A stretch of 64,000 bases of DNA. Source: Variovorax saccharolyticus (GTDB lineage: Bacteria > Pseudomonadota > Gammaproteobacteria > Burkholderiales > Burkholderiaceae_C). Below, in pieces: positions 18,808 to 27,772 of this stretch. The first letter of the stretch is position 1; the number at the start of each line of letters is the position of its first letter. The stretch is from positions 620,001 to 684,000 of the forward strand of contig NZ_JASZYT010000002.1 in NCBI RefSeq assembly GCF_030316765.1. Direction: 5' to 3'. A program made the position numbers and the translations under genes. The notes beneath the pieces are model-generated. The model ran no database searches. It saw only the letters and a list, made by a program, of their open reading frames with translations, and had not been told where the DNA came from.

Positions 18808-20235
18808 TCAGGTGGAGCGTGGCAGCGCGATGCGGAATCGCGCCCCCGGTCCCTCCGGCAGCAGCGTGATGCGGCCGCCATGGGCTGCAATGTACTCCTG
18901 CACGATCGACAAGCCGATGCCGGTCCCCTTGACCGAATGCTGGGGCTGCCGCTCGCCGCGGTAGAAGGGCTCGAAGACGCGGTCGCGATCGCCCTCGGCG
19001 ACCCCTGGGCCGGCGTCGACGATGTCGATCTGCGCAGTGTCGGCAGTGCTCGACACGGTGATCGTGATGGCGCCGCCGCGGGCCGAGAAGCGGATCGCGT
19101 TCGACAGCAGGTTGGCCAGCGCGGTGCCCAGCTTGACCGGGTCGACCACCACCGAGATCGGCTCGCCCTCGGCGCGCACCGTGAGGCCGTTGGCCTGCCA
19201 CTGCAGCCGCTGGGCCTCGATCTGTTCCTCGATCAGCGGCAGCAGCGGGGTGCGTTCGCGGCGCAGCTCGCGGGCCTCGAAGGCGGCGGCGTTGAAGCGC
19301 AGCAGGGCCTCGATCTGGCCCTGCAGCGCGACCGTGTTCTGCTGCAGGATCTGCGTCACTTCGTGCTGGGCCGGGTTGAGCGCGCCGGTCACGCCGTCCT
19401 CGAGCAGCGAGACGCCTTCGCGCAGCGCGGCCAGCGGCGTCTTGAGTTCATGCGAGACGTGTCGCAGGAAACGTGCCTTGTCGGCATCGAGTTCGGTCAG
19501 CCGCAGCCGCAGCCACTCGAGCTGCTGCGACACCCGGCGCACGTCGGACGGCCCGTGGATGTCGATCGGCACGTCGAGCCGGTTCTCGCCGAGGCCGACG
19601 ATCGCGCGCTCGAGGCGCTTGAAGGGGCGCGCCAGCCAGACGCCGAAGGCCAGCGCCAGCGCCACCGCCAGCGCGCTGGCGGCGATCACCAGCCGCATCA
19701 GCCGCTTGCGCGCGGTCTCGATGCGCTGGGCCAGCTCGTTGTTCTGGGTCTCGATCAGGAACTGCGCCTGCTGCGCGATCTGGGTGTTCAGCGCATCGAG
19801 CTCGCGGAACTGCATCGCCATCGAGCTCTCGCGCGCCAGCGAGGTCTCGGGGGCGCCGCTCATCAGGCCCTGGATGACGTCCAGCTGCTCGCGCCACTTG
19901 TCGGGTCCGTCGGGACCGAGGCCGTTGGTGCCGAGCCGGCTCAGCACCTGGCGGGCGTCGCGCGCGGCATCCTCGAAGCGGCGCCGCAGCACCGCGTCGT
20001 TGAGCACCAGCGACTGGCGCCCGGCGCGCTCCATCGCGGCGCTGCGCTCGGCCAGCGACTGCGCGGCGCCCGACAGCGTGAGCGCGCGCGCCGCCGCGTC
20101 GCGGCTCTGGGTCATGAGGATGTCGTACTGGAACACCGCGCGCAGCGCCACGGCCACCAGCAGCGCGGTGATCAGCAGGAACGCGAACAGCAGCAGTTGC
20201 TGGAACGAGCCGCGGGTCGAAGTCAGCTTCGCCAT
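18808..20235 (-). CDS. glrK: Membrane sensor histidine kinase GlrK (QseE-like)
   Basis: 475 aa. Two transmembrane helices (about residues 15-35 and 165-187) bracket a helical periplasmic sensor region, then HAMP, HisKA (HVSHELKTPLAAL) and HATPase_c (NLLSNAIRFSARGG, GTGIGLSIVQEYI). The domain order and neighbours fit GlrK/QseE. Its ATG overlaps the miaB stop by one base (TGATG), so its translation is coupled to miaB, an unusual link between a tRNA-modification gene and an envelope sensor. Confidence 0.88.
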   Translation of the reverse strand: MAKLTSTRGSFQQLLLFAFLLITALLVAVALRAVFQYDILMTQSRDAAARALTLSGAAQSLAERSAAMERAGRQSLVLNDAVLRRRFEDAARDARQVLSRLGTNGLGPDGPDKWREQLDVIQGLMSGAPETSLARESSMAMQFRELDALNTQIAQQAQFLIETQNNELAQRIETARKRLMRLVIAASALAVALALAFGVWLARPFKRLERAIVGLGENRLDVPIDIHGPSDVRRVSQQLEWLRLRLTELDADKARFLRHVSHELKTPLAALREGVSLLEDGVTGALNPAQHEVTQILQQNTVALQGQIEALLRFNAAAFEARELRRERTPLLPLIEEQIEAQRLQWQANGLTVRAEGEPISVVVDPVKLGTALANLLSNAIRFSARGGAITITVSSTADTAQIDIVDAGPGVAEGDRDRVFEPFYRGERQPQHSVKGTGIGLSIVQEYIAAHGGRITLLPEGPGARFRIALPRST

Positions 20236-21602
20236 CAGGCGACCGGCAGCGCGGCCGCGCGGGCCGTCGCCGTGGATTCGGCCGTCAGGACTTCGCCGCG
20301 CAGCGTGTAGGCCAGCGAGCGCGTGATGCGCAGGTCGACCATCTGGCCGACCAGCCGGGCGTCGCCTTCGAAATTGACCACGCGGTTGCACTCCGTGCGG
20401 CCCATGAGCTCGCGTGCGTCCTTGCGCGAGGCGCCCTCGACCAGCACGCGCTGGACGCTGCCCACCCGGCTTTCGCCGAAGCGCCGGACGTTGCCGTCGA
20501 TCACCGCCTGCAGCTGCTGCAGCCGCGCCAGCTTGACCGCGTGCGGCGTGTCGTCGTGCAGCGCCGCCGCCGGCGTGCCGGGCCGCGGGCTGAAGATGAA
20601 GCTGAAGCTGGCGTCGAACTCGAGCTGGTCGATCAGCCGCATCATCTTGCCGAAGTCCTCGTCGGTCTCGCCCGGGAAGCCGACGATGAAGTCGCTGCTG
20701 AGCGCCAGCTCGGGCCGGATCGCGCGCAGCTTGCGCACCGTGCTCTTGTATTCCATCGCGGTGTAGCCGCGCTTCATCGCCATCAGGATGCGGTCGCTGC
20801 CGTGCTGCACCGGCAGGTGCAGGTGGCTCACCAGCTGGGGCACGCGGGCATAGGCGTCGATCAGGCGCTGGGTGAACTCGTTCGGGTGGCTGGTGGTGTA
20901 GCGGATGCGCTCGATGCCCGGGATCTCGGCGACGTACTCGATCAGGGTGGCGAAATCGGCGATCTCTGCCGTGTCGCCCATGCGGCCGCGGTAGGCATTG
21001 ACGTTCTGGCCCAGCAGCGTGACTTCGCGCACGCCCTGGTCGGCCAGGCCGGCGACCTCCACCAGCACGTCGTCGAGCGGCCGGTTGATTTCCTCGCCGC
21101 GGGTGTAGGGCACCACGCAGTAGCTGCAGTACTTCGAGCAGCCTTCCATGATCGAGACGAAGGCGGTCGCGCCTTCGACCCGGGCCGGCGGCAGGTGGTC
21201 GAACTTCTCGATCTCGGGAAAGCTGATGTCGACCTGCGGCCGCCCCTCGCGGGCACCCTGGCTCAGCATCTCGGGCAGCCGGTGCAGCGTCTGCGGACCG
21301 AACACCACGTCGACGTAGGGCGCGCGGGCGATGATGGCGGCGCCTTCCTGGCTGGCCACGCAGCCGCCGACGCCGATCTTCACGCCCTTGGCCTTCAGGT
21401 GCTTGACGCGGCCGAGGTCGGAGAACACCTTCTCTTGCGCCTTCTCGCGCACCGAGCAGGTGTTGAACAGGATCAGGTCGGCCTCGTCCACGTTGGTGGT
21501 GGGCTCGTAGCCTTCGGCGGCACGCAGCACGTCGGCCATCTTGTCCGAGTCGTACTCGTTCATCTGGCAGCCGAAGGTCTTGATGAAAACTTTGGGGGTC
21601 AT
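20235..21602 (-). CDS. miaB: tRNA-2-methylthio-N6-dimethylallyladenosine synthase MiaB
   Basis: 455 aa. MiaB is a radical SAM methylthiotransferase acting on i6A37 of tRNAs. The N-terminal UPF0004 domain has its three cluster cysteines ([26 protein letters not shown]), the radical SAM motif is CSKYCSYC, and a TRAM domain closes the protein. The ATG at 21602 ([13 protein letters not shown]) is the conserved start. The gene overlaps glrK by one base downstream. Confidence 0.96.
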   Translation of the reverse strand: MTPKVFIKTFGCQMNEYDSDKMADVLRAAEGYEPTTNVDEADLILFNTCSVREKAQEKVFSDLGRVKHLKAKGVKIGVGGCVASQEGAAIIARAPYVDVVFGPQTLHRLPEMLSQGAREGRPQVDISFPEIEKFDHLPPARVEGATAFVSIMEGCSKYCSYCVVPYTRGEEINRPLDDVLVEVAGLADQGVREVTLLGQNVNAYRGRMGDTAEIADFATLIEYVAEIPGIERIRYTTSHPNEFTQRLIDAYARVPQLVSHLHLPVQHGSDRILMAMKRGYTAMEYKSTVRKLRAIRPELALSSDFIVGFPGETDEDFGKMMRLIDQLEFDASFSFIFSPRPGTPAAALHDDTPHAVKLARLQQLQAVIDGNVRRFGESRVGSVQRVLVEGASRKDARELMGRTECNRVVNFEGDARLVGQMVDLRITRSLAYTLRGEVLTAESTATARAAALPVA

Positions 21603-21651
21603 GGGGCTCTCCCGGTGGGGATCGGGGTTCACTGCGCTATGCGCTTGTCTT

Positions 21652-21722
21652 TTCGGGAGACACCGCGGAACCGGCTCCGCCAGGCCGCGGGTGTCGCCCC
21701 CGTAGAGGGGGTGGGCGGCTCA
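21652..21722. repeat. Dispersed intergenic repeat, copy 2
   Basis: This stretch contains GACACCGCGGAACCGGCTCC, GCCAGGCCGCGGGTGTCGCC and a CCCC...GGGG block. It reads as the reverse complement of the element at 2357-2436, with scattered substitutions. Its position between miaB and a hypothetical gene is again intergenic. Confidence 0.65.
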
Positions 21723-21747
21723 TGAAGCGAGCCAACCTGGGGCTGGG

Positions 21748-22230
21748 TTATTTCAGCTGGTCGAACGGCGTCTTGCCGTCGTCGCGCGGGCCGCTGTCGG
21801 CCACGAAGGGCCAGAAATTGAGCCATGGCCTGTCGGCCGAGGCGCGCTTGGCGCTGGCCTCGTCCGGGGTCAGAATCCAGACCTCGCGCACCAGTCCGGC
21901 GGCGTCGCGGGTGTAGTTGACCAGCAGTTTCTGGCCGGTGATCGCCGCCGGCATCACCAGCATGCGCTCGGCGCTGCGGATGCGGGCACCGGGCGAGAGC
22001 CGTTCGGGCTGGCCGTCGAGCTGGATCTCGGGTGAGTTGACGACCATGAAGCTGCCGCGCAGCGTGCCCGGCGGGAAGGTCCGGCCGCCATTGGCGGCTT
22101 CGTTCTGGGTCGCCGACGGGTCGAGCAGCTGGGCCGAGGCCAGGGTCGGGACGAACAGGCTGGCCGGCACGACGAGAGCGGCCAGGGCGATCGAGAGGAG
22201 GCTGGAAACGAGCGATGGGCAGCGATTCAT
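21748..22230 (-). CDS. Secreted hypothetical protein
   Basis: 160 aa with the ATG at 22230 (an ATG three codons earlier is also possible). A clear Sec signal peptide (hydrophobic core about SLLSIALAALVVPASLFV, cleavage after ASA near residue 35) leads to a small periplasmic domain with no motif I recognise. Conserved-looking features are a Leu-Arg-Gly-Ser strand and WILTPDEA. No cysteines beyond the signal peptide. Function unknown. Confidence 0.75.
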   Translation of the reverse strand: MNRCPSLVSSLLSIALAALVVPASLFVPTLASAQLLDPSATQNEAANGGRTFPPGTLRGSFMVVNSPEIQLDGQPERLSPGARIRSAERMLVMPAAITGQKLLVNYTRDAAGLVREVWILTPDEASAKRASADRPWLNFWPFVADSGPRDDGKTPFDQLK

Positions 22231-22436
22231 GGGGTACATCCAGAGGCTGTGAAGCGCGGATTCTAGCGGCCGGGCGCGGCCGAAGAAGCCCTTGACCGTG
22301 CCATTCTGCCCAGGCGCTTTACATTTCTTTACGGTGGATGCGGGCTCTTTTCGCGGCTCGCTGCTCCAATAGCTGCGGCCGGCAAAAAAGTGTGTGCTCC
22401 GCCGACCCACGATCCATCCGATCCCTCTGGAACCCC

Positions 22437-23669
22437 ATGAAGAAGAATCTCGTTCTCGCCCTCTCGGGTGTGCTGGTCGTCGCCGCCGCGGCGGGCACCT
22501 GGTGGTGGTCGGGTGCCAAGTCCCGCAGCGCCGCGGCCACCCAGACCGCCGGTGCCGGCGCGCCGGCGGTGGTCACCCTGGCAGCGGCGCAGAAGCAGAA
22601 CGTCCCGGTCACGGTGCAGGTCAACGGCAGCGTGGTCTCGCTCAACAGCGTCGACCTGCGGCCGCAGGTCACGAACACGGTGCGCGAGGTGCACGTGAAG
22701 GAGGGCCAGTTCGTCAAGGCCGGCCAGTTGCTCTTCACGCTCGACGACCGTCCCGACCAGGCCAATCTCGCCAAGGCGCGGGCCCAGCAGCAGCGCGACG
22801 AGGCCATGCAGGCCGACCTGGAGCGCCAGTACAAGCGCAGCCAGGACCTGATGGCGCAGAACTTCATCGCCAAGAGCGCCCTGGATGCCACGCTGTCCCA
22901 GCTGGAGGCGCAGCGCGCCGCGGTGGCGGCCGACCGGGCGGCGGTGCAGTCGGCCCAGGTGGCGCTGGGCTACGCGACGCTCCGGGCGCCGATCGCCGGG
23001 CGCATCGGCGCCGTCAACATCTATCCGGGCACGCTGGTGCAGCCCAGCCTGTCGCTGGTCACGATCACGCAGCTCGATCCGATCGCGGTGAGCTTCCCGG
23101 TGCCTGAAGGCAAGCTGCAGGACCTGCTGCAGGCGGCGCGCGAGCACACGCCGGTCGAGGCGCTGGTGGCCGGCCGCAAGGCGCCGCTCAAGGGCGCGCT
23201 GAGCTTCGTCGACAACACGGTCGACCCGCTGATCGGCACGGTGCGCGCCAAGGCGGTGTTCGACAACGCCGACCAGGCGCTCTGGCCCGGGCAGTTCGTC
23301 GAGACCCGGATCACGGTGCGCACCATCGAGAACGCCACCGTGCTGCCGGCCTCGGCCCTCATGATGCTGGCCGAGGGCAGTTCGGTGTACGTGGTCGATG
23401 CCGAATTGAAGGCCGCGCGGCGCAAGGTGCAGGCGGTCTACAACTTCGGCACCCAGGTGGTCGTCACCGGCGTCGAGCCCGGCGAGCAGGTGGTGATCGA
23501 AGGCAAGCAGAACGTTCGCCCGGGCGGCAAGGTGCGGATCGACGCGCCGGCCTCCCAGCCCCAGCAGAAGCAGCAGCCCGGCAACGCGGCGCCCGGGCCT
23601 TCGCCGGGCAGCGCGGCCTCGGTCGTGCCGTCCAGCGCCAGCGTCGTCGCGGAGCGGGAGCGCACATGA
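22437..23669 (+). CDS. RND efflux periplasmic adaptor (MdtA/AcrA-like membrane-fusion protein)
   Basis: 410 aa. An N-terminal signal/anchor (NLVLALSGVLVVAAAAG) is followed by the HlyD/AcrA layout: biotinyl-lipoyl half-motifs, alpha-helical hairpin (about residues 110-170), second lipoyl half (GYATLRAPIAGRIGAVNI), beta-barrel and membrane-proximal domains, and a Gln/Pro-rich tail. It links an RND pump to an outer-membrane channel. The ATG at 22437 is the family start. Its last four bases overlap the pump gene as ATGA, so they form a coupled pair. Confidence 0.92.
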   Translation: MKKNLVLALSGVLVVAAAAGTWWWSGAKSRSAAATQTAGAGAPAVVTLAAAQKQNVPVTVQVNGSVVSLNSVDLRPQVTNTVREVHVKEGQFVKAGQLLFTLDDRPDQANLAKARAQQQRDEAMQADLERQYKRSQDLMAQNFIAKSALDATLSQLEAQRAAVAADRAAVQSAQVALGYATLRAPIAGRIGAVNIYPGTLVQPSLSLVTITQLDPIAVSFPVPEGKLQDLLQAAREHTPVEALVAGRKAPLKGALSFVDNTVDPLIGTVRAKAVFDNADQALWPGQFVETRITVRTIENATVLPASALMMLAEGSSVYVVDAELKAARRKVQAVYNFGTQVVVTGVEPGEQVVIEGKQNVRPGGKVRIDAPASQPQQKQQPGNAAPGPSPGSAASVVPSSASVVAERERT

Positions 23670-26600
23670 ACATCTCCGAGCTGTGCATCCGTCGTCCTGC
23701 GATGACGGTGCTGCTCTCTGCCGCGGTGGTGGTGATCGGCATCTTTGCCTATTTCCAGATCCCGGTCGCGGCATTGCCGAGCTACAACACGCCGGTCATC
23801 AACGTCTCGGCGCAGCTGCCGGGCGCCAGCCCGGAGACCATGGCCTCCTCGGTCGCGCTGCCGCTCGAGAAGCAGTTCTCGACCATCCCGGGGCTGCAGA
23901 CGATCAGCTCCACCAACACCCAGGGCGTGACCTCGGTCACGCTCGAGTTCGTCAGTTCGCGCGACATCGACGCCGCCGCGGTCGACGTCCAGGCGGCGCT
24001 GCTGCGGGCGCAGCGGCAGCTGCCGGCCGAGCTCACCCAGCTGCCCTCCTACCGCAAGGTGAATCCGGCCGATGCGCCGGTGCTGTTCATCGCGATGGTG
24101 TCGAACTCGATGACGCCAGCCGAGCTCAACGACTATGCCGAGAACCTGATCTCGCCGACGCTGTCGACCATCGACGGCGTGGCGCAGGTGGCGGTGTACG
24201 GGCAGAAGCGCTTCGCGGTGCGCGTCAAGGCCGACGCCGACCTGCTCAACGCGCGCAACATCACGCTCGACGAACTGGCCAGTGCGGTGCGGCTGGCCAA
24301 CGCCAACACGCCCGTGGGCGTGCTCGACGGCCCGCGCCAGACCCTCACGATCCAGGCCAACGAGCAGATGCTCAAGGCGGCCGACTTCGCCAAGATCATC
24401 GTCGGCCAGCGCAACGGCGCGCCGGTGCGGCTGGACGAGGTGGCCACCATCGAGGACAGCTTCGAGTCGGTCAAGACCGCCAGCAGCTTCAACGGCCAAA
24501 GCTCGATCTCGCTGGCCGTGCAGCGCCAGCCCAATGCCAACACGGTGCAGGTGGTCGACGCGGTGCGGGCGCTGATGCCTCGCTTCCGGGAAGAGCTGCC
24601 GCAATCGGTCGAGATCAACCTGGTCAACGACCGCTCGCTGTCGATCCGCGAGGCGGTGCACGACGTCCAGCTGACGCTGCTCGGCACCATCTTGCTGGTG
24701 GTGCTGGTGATCTTCCTGTTCCTGCACCGGCTGGTGGCGACCCTGATCCCGGCGCTGACGATCCCGATCTCGCTGATCGGCGCGGTGGCGCTGCTCTACG
24801 CCTTCGGCTACAGCCTGGACAACGTCTCGCTGCTGGGCATCACGCTGGCCGTGGGCCTGGTGGTGGACGACGCCATCGTGGTGCTCGAGAACATCATGCG
24901 CTATGTCGAGAAGGGCATGGAGCCGTTCGCGGCCGCGCTGCGCGGCGCCCGCGAGGTCGGTTTCACGATCATCTCGATCTCGATCTCGCTGGTGGCGGTG
25001 TTCATCCCGATCTTCTTCATGCCGGGCGTGATCGGCCTGCTGTTCCACGAGTTCGCGGTGGTGGTGGGCCTGGCGGTGATGGTCTCGGCGGTGGTCTCGC
25101 TGACGCTGGTGCCGATGCTCGCGAGCCGGCTGCTCAAGCACCAGCCGCGCGAAGCCGGGGCGATCGACCATGAAGAGCAGCATCCCGAGCCGGGCACCGC
25201 GATCGGCCGCGCCTTCGAGCGCGGCTACCGCTGGGTGCACGGCAGCTACATGCGCACGCTCGACTGGACGCTGGCCCACCGGCCGCTGATGCTGGCGGTC
25301 GCCGCGTCGACCTTCGCGCTCACGGCCTGGATGTTCATCACGATCCCGAAGGGCTTCTTCCCGGAAGAGGACATCGGCCAGATCCAGATCACGACCGAGG
25401 CCGCCGAGGACATCTCCTTCCCGGCCATGAAGGCGCTGCAGGACCGCGTCGCCGCCGCGCTGCAGGATGACCCGAGCGTGGCCTACGTCAACTCCTTCAT
25501 CGGCGTCGGCGGCCCGACCGCGACGCAGAACTCGGGCCGGCTGTTCGCGGTGCTCAAGCCGCGCAACGAGCGCCCGGCGATGCCGAAGGTGCTGGAGTCG
25601 CTGCGCAAGCGCTTCCGCGAGATCCCGGGCATCGCGGTCTACATGCAGCCGGTGCAGAACCTGCGCCTGGGCGGACGGCAGAGCAAGGCCCGCTTCCAGT
25701 ACACGCTGCAGAGCGTGAACGCCGGCACCATGGGTGTCTGGGCCGAGCGGCTGATGGAGAAGATGCGCGCCGATCCGGTGTTCCGCGACGTCACCAGCGA
25801 CTCGCAGAACCGCGGCCTGCAGGCCACCCTGGACATCGACCGCGACAAGGCGGGCGTGCTTGGTGTGGCGGTCGGCGATCTGCGCACCGCGCTCTACAAC
25901 GCCTACGGCGACCGCCAGATCGGCAGCATCTACGGCCCCAGCAACACCTACCAGGTGATCCTTTCGGCGGCCGACGACGACCGCCGCTTCGAGGAGGACA
26001 TGTCGCGCCTGTCGGTGCGCAACAAGGCCGGCCAGCTGGTGCCGCTGTCGGCCTTCGCGACCGTCAAGCGCACGGTCGGGCCGACCGCGGTCAATCACCA
26101 GGGGCAGCTGCAGGCGGTGACGGTGTCGTTCAACCTCGCGCCCGATGTGCCGCTGGGCAATGCCACGGCCAAGATCGACCAGTTCAAGGCCGACCTCAGG
26201 GTGCCGGAGTCGATCATCACGAGCTACGGCGGCGATGCGGCGGTGTTCCAGAGCTCGCAAGGCAGCCAGGCCGTGCTGCTGGTGCTGGCGGTGCTGGTGA
26301 TCTACGTGCTGCTGGGCGTGCTCTACGAGAGCTACATCCACCCGCTGACGATCCTGGCCGGCCTGCCGTCGGCGGCGGTCGGCGCCTTGCTGTCGTTGAA
26401 GATCTTCGGCTTCGACCTGACCCTGATCGCCACCATCGGGATCCTGCTGCTGATCGGCATCGTCAAGAAGAACGCGATCATGATGATCGACTTCGCGCTC
26501 GAGGCGCAGCGCAGCGAGGGCATGAAGCCCGAGGATGCGATCCGCGAGGCCTGCCGGCTGCGCTTCCGCCCGATCCTCATGACCACGCTGGCCGCGATGA

Positions 26601-26815
26601 TGGGCGCGCTGCCGCTGGCGCTGGGCCTGGGTGCCGGCGCCGAACTGCGCCAGCCGCTCGGCGTGGCGGTGGTCGGCGGCCTGATCTTCTCGCAGGTGAT
26701 CACGCTCTACATCACGCCGGCGATCTACCTGGCGCTCGACCGCTACAGCGGCAGCGGGCCGCTGCAGGAGCTGCCTTCGGAAACCGCCGTCGCGGCCGGA
26801 CCGTCGCACGCCTGA
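23666..26815 (+). CDS. RND multidrug efflux pump (MdtB/MdtC-like, HAE1 family)
   Basis: 1049 aa, the standard size. Twelve membrane helices and two large periplasmic loops are expected; the proton-relay Asp-Asp pair is visible in VGLVVDDAIVVLEN of helix 4, and the signature GXLFHEFA/KNAIMMIDFALEA segments are present. The pump exports amphipathic compounds with its adaptor; no outer-membrane factor is encoded beside it, so a channel encoded elsewhere must be used. It is convergent with the hydrolase end of the NRPS operon, separated by 24 bp. A role in exporting the NRPS product is possible but only suggested by proximity. Confidence 0.94.
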   Translation: MNISELCIRRPAMTVLLSAAVVVIGIFAYFQIPVAALPSYNTPVINVSAQLPGASPETMASSVALPLEKQFSTIPGLQTISSTNTQGVTSVTLEFVSSRDIDAAAVDVQAALLRAQRQLPAELTQLPSYRKVNPADAPVLFIAMVSNSMTPAELNDYAENLISPTLSTIDGVAQVAVYGQKRFAVRVKADADLLNARNITLDELASAVRLANANTPVGVLDGPRQTLTIQANEQMLKAADFAKIIVGQRNGAPVRLDEVATIEDSFESVKTASSFNGQSSISLAVQRQPNANTVQVVDAVRALMPRFREELPQSVEINLVNDRSLSIREAVHDVQLTLLGTILLVVLVIFLFLHRLVATLIPALTIPISLIGAVALLYAFGYSLDNVSLLGITLAVGLVVDDAIVVLENIMRYVEKGMEPFAAALRGAREVGFTIISISISLVAVFIPIFFMPGVIGLLFHEFAVVVGLAVMVSAVVSLTLVPMLASRLLKHQPREAGAIDHEEQHPEPGTAIGRAFERGYRWVHGSYMRTLDWTLAHRPLMLAVAASTFALTAWMFITIPKGFFPEEDIGQIQITTEAAEDISFPAMKALQDRVAAALQDDPSVAYVNSFIGVGGPTATQNSGRLFAVLKPRNERPAMPKVLESLRKRFREIPGIAVYMQPVQNLRLGGRQSKARFQYTLQSVNAGTMGVWAERLMEKMRADPVFRDVTSDSQNRGLQATLDIDRDKAGVLGVAVGDLRTALYNAYGDRQIGSIYGPSNTYQVILSAADDDRRFEEDMSRLSVRNKAGQLVPLSAFATVKRTVGPTAVNHQGQLQAVTVSFNLAPDVPLGNATAKIDQFKADLRVPESIITSYGGDAAVFQSSQGSQAVLLVLAVLVIYVLLGVLYESYIHPLTILAGLPSAAVGALLSLKIFGFDLTLIATIGILLLIGIVKKNAIMMIDFALEAQRSEGMKPEDAIREACRLRFRPILMTTLAAMMGALPLALGLGAGAELRQPLGVAVVGGLIFSQVITLYITPAIYLALDRYSGSGPLQELPSETAVAAGPSHA

Positions 26816-26839
26816 GGCGCAGGCCCGAGGCGCAGGCCC
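26814..26839. repeat. Tandem 13-bp duplication between convergent genes
   Basis: GAGGCGCAGGCCC occurs twice head to tail (26814-26826 and 26827-26839). The first copy overlaps the last bases of the pump gene's stop codon and the second abuts the stop of the hydrolase gene. No terminator hairpin is seen between these convergent genes. Confidence 0.7.
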
Positions 26840-27772
26840 CTATGCGGCCAGCGCCTGCGGGCGCTGGGTGACCTGGCTGTTGGCGGCTTGGCTGGCGGCC
26901 AGGCGGGGTGCCACCGGGCTGGCGCCGGCGCTCGGCTCGGTCTCGCGTCCCTGGATCTCCCTCACCCATCCGCAGACGGCGTCGAGGAAGAAATCCTGGC
27001 CTGCGACCTCGGTGAACGAGTGGTCCAGGTTGGGCATGAACTCGTAGCGCAACTGGTCGAGGATGGCGCTGCCGCGCAGGGCGTGGAGCTGGTCCTTGTC
27101 GCGGTCGCGGCTCTGGAGCGTCCCGGAATAGACCAGGTAGAGCGACACGCCGCGGGCGACCAGGGATTCCATCTCGCGCTTCAGGCGGTCGGGCGTCATG
27201 ACGGTGGCCAGGACCCCGGTGCGCAGCAGGTCGCCATCGGGCGGGCGATCGGTGCCGAGCAGGCGCTCGGTCCAGTGGCGTATCTGGGCCACCGGGAACT
27301 TCAGGAAGCGCCGCAGCTTGCGCTCGAGCTTGGCACGGTGGCTCGTGAAGCGATGGCCGTCGAAGGCCAGCAGGCCGACGATGCGCGGGTCGCGCAGCGC
27401 GGCCTGGAAACCATGGATGGCGCCCGAGCAAAGACCGACGACGATGATCCGCCGGATCCCGAACCGGGCCTCGATCTGGTCGATGGCGAGCTTGATGTCG
27501 CCGAGGGCCTGCTCCTCGAAGCTCATCGAAGCGCCGGGCGCCTTGCTGTCGCCGACGCCCGAAAGGTCGAAGCGCAAGGCCGGGACGCCTTGTTGGGCCA
27601 AAAGCCGCGCCAGCTTGACCTGGATCCGGCGCGGTCCGACACGGTGCGTGACGCCGAAGTTGTACATCAGGCAGGCCACGTCCGCGGGCGGTCTGCCGGT
27701 CGGGCGGGTCATCACGCCCAGCAGTTGTCCCTGGTCGCCGAAGAGCAGCGGTTCGTCTTTGAAACTTGTCAT
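26840..27772 (-). CDS. Alpha/beta hydrolase, exosortase-A-associated hydrolase-1-like, with Cys nucleophile
   Basis: 310 aa, last gene of the NRPS operon. The fold signatures are an oxyanion-loop region (NFGVTHRVGPRR), a strand-turn-helix VVGLCSGAI in which the nucleophile position of GxSxG is cysteine, and a C-terminal Asp-His (PNLDHSFTEVAG). Cysteine nucleophiles are known in dienelactone-hydrolase-like members. The overall pattern matches the family named 'exosortase A system-associated hydrolase 1', yet no exosortase gene is near. In this operon it may release or edit thioester-bound intermediates in place of the missing thioesterase; that is inference. Its ATG overlaps the preceding hydrolase as ATGA. 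Confidence 0.8.
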   Translation of the reverse strand: MTSFKDEPLLFGDQGQLLGVMTRPTGRPPADVACLMYNFGVTHRVGPRRIQVKLARLLAQQGVPALRFDLSGVGDSKAPGASMSFEEQALGDIKLAIDQIEARFGIRRIIVVGLCSGAIHGFQAALRDPRIVGLLAFDGHRFTSHRAKLERKLRRFLKFPVAQIRHWTERLLGTDRPPDGDLLRTGVLATVMTPDRLKREMESLVARGVSLYLVYSGTLQSRDRDKDQLHALRGSAILDQLRYEFMPNLDHSFTEVAGQDFFLDAVCGWVREIQGRETEPSAGASPVAPRLAASQAANSQVTQRPQALAA

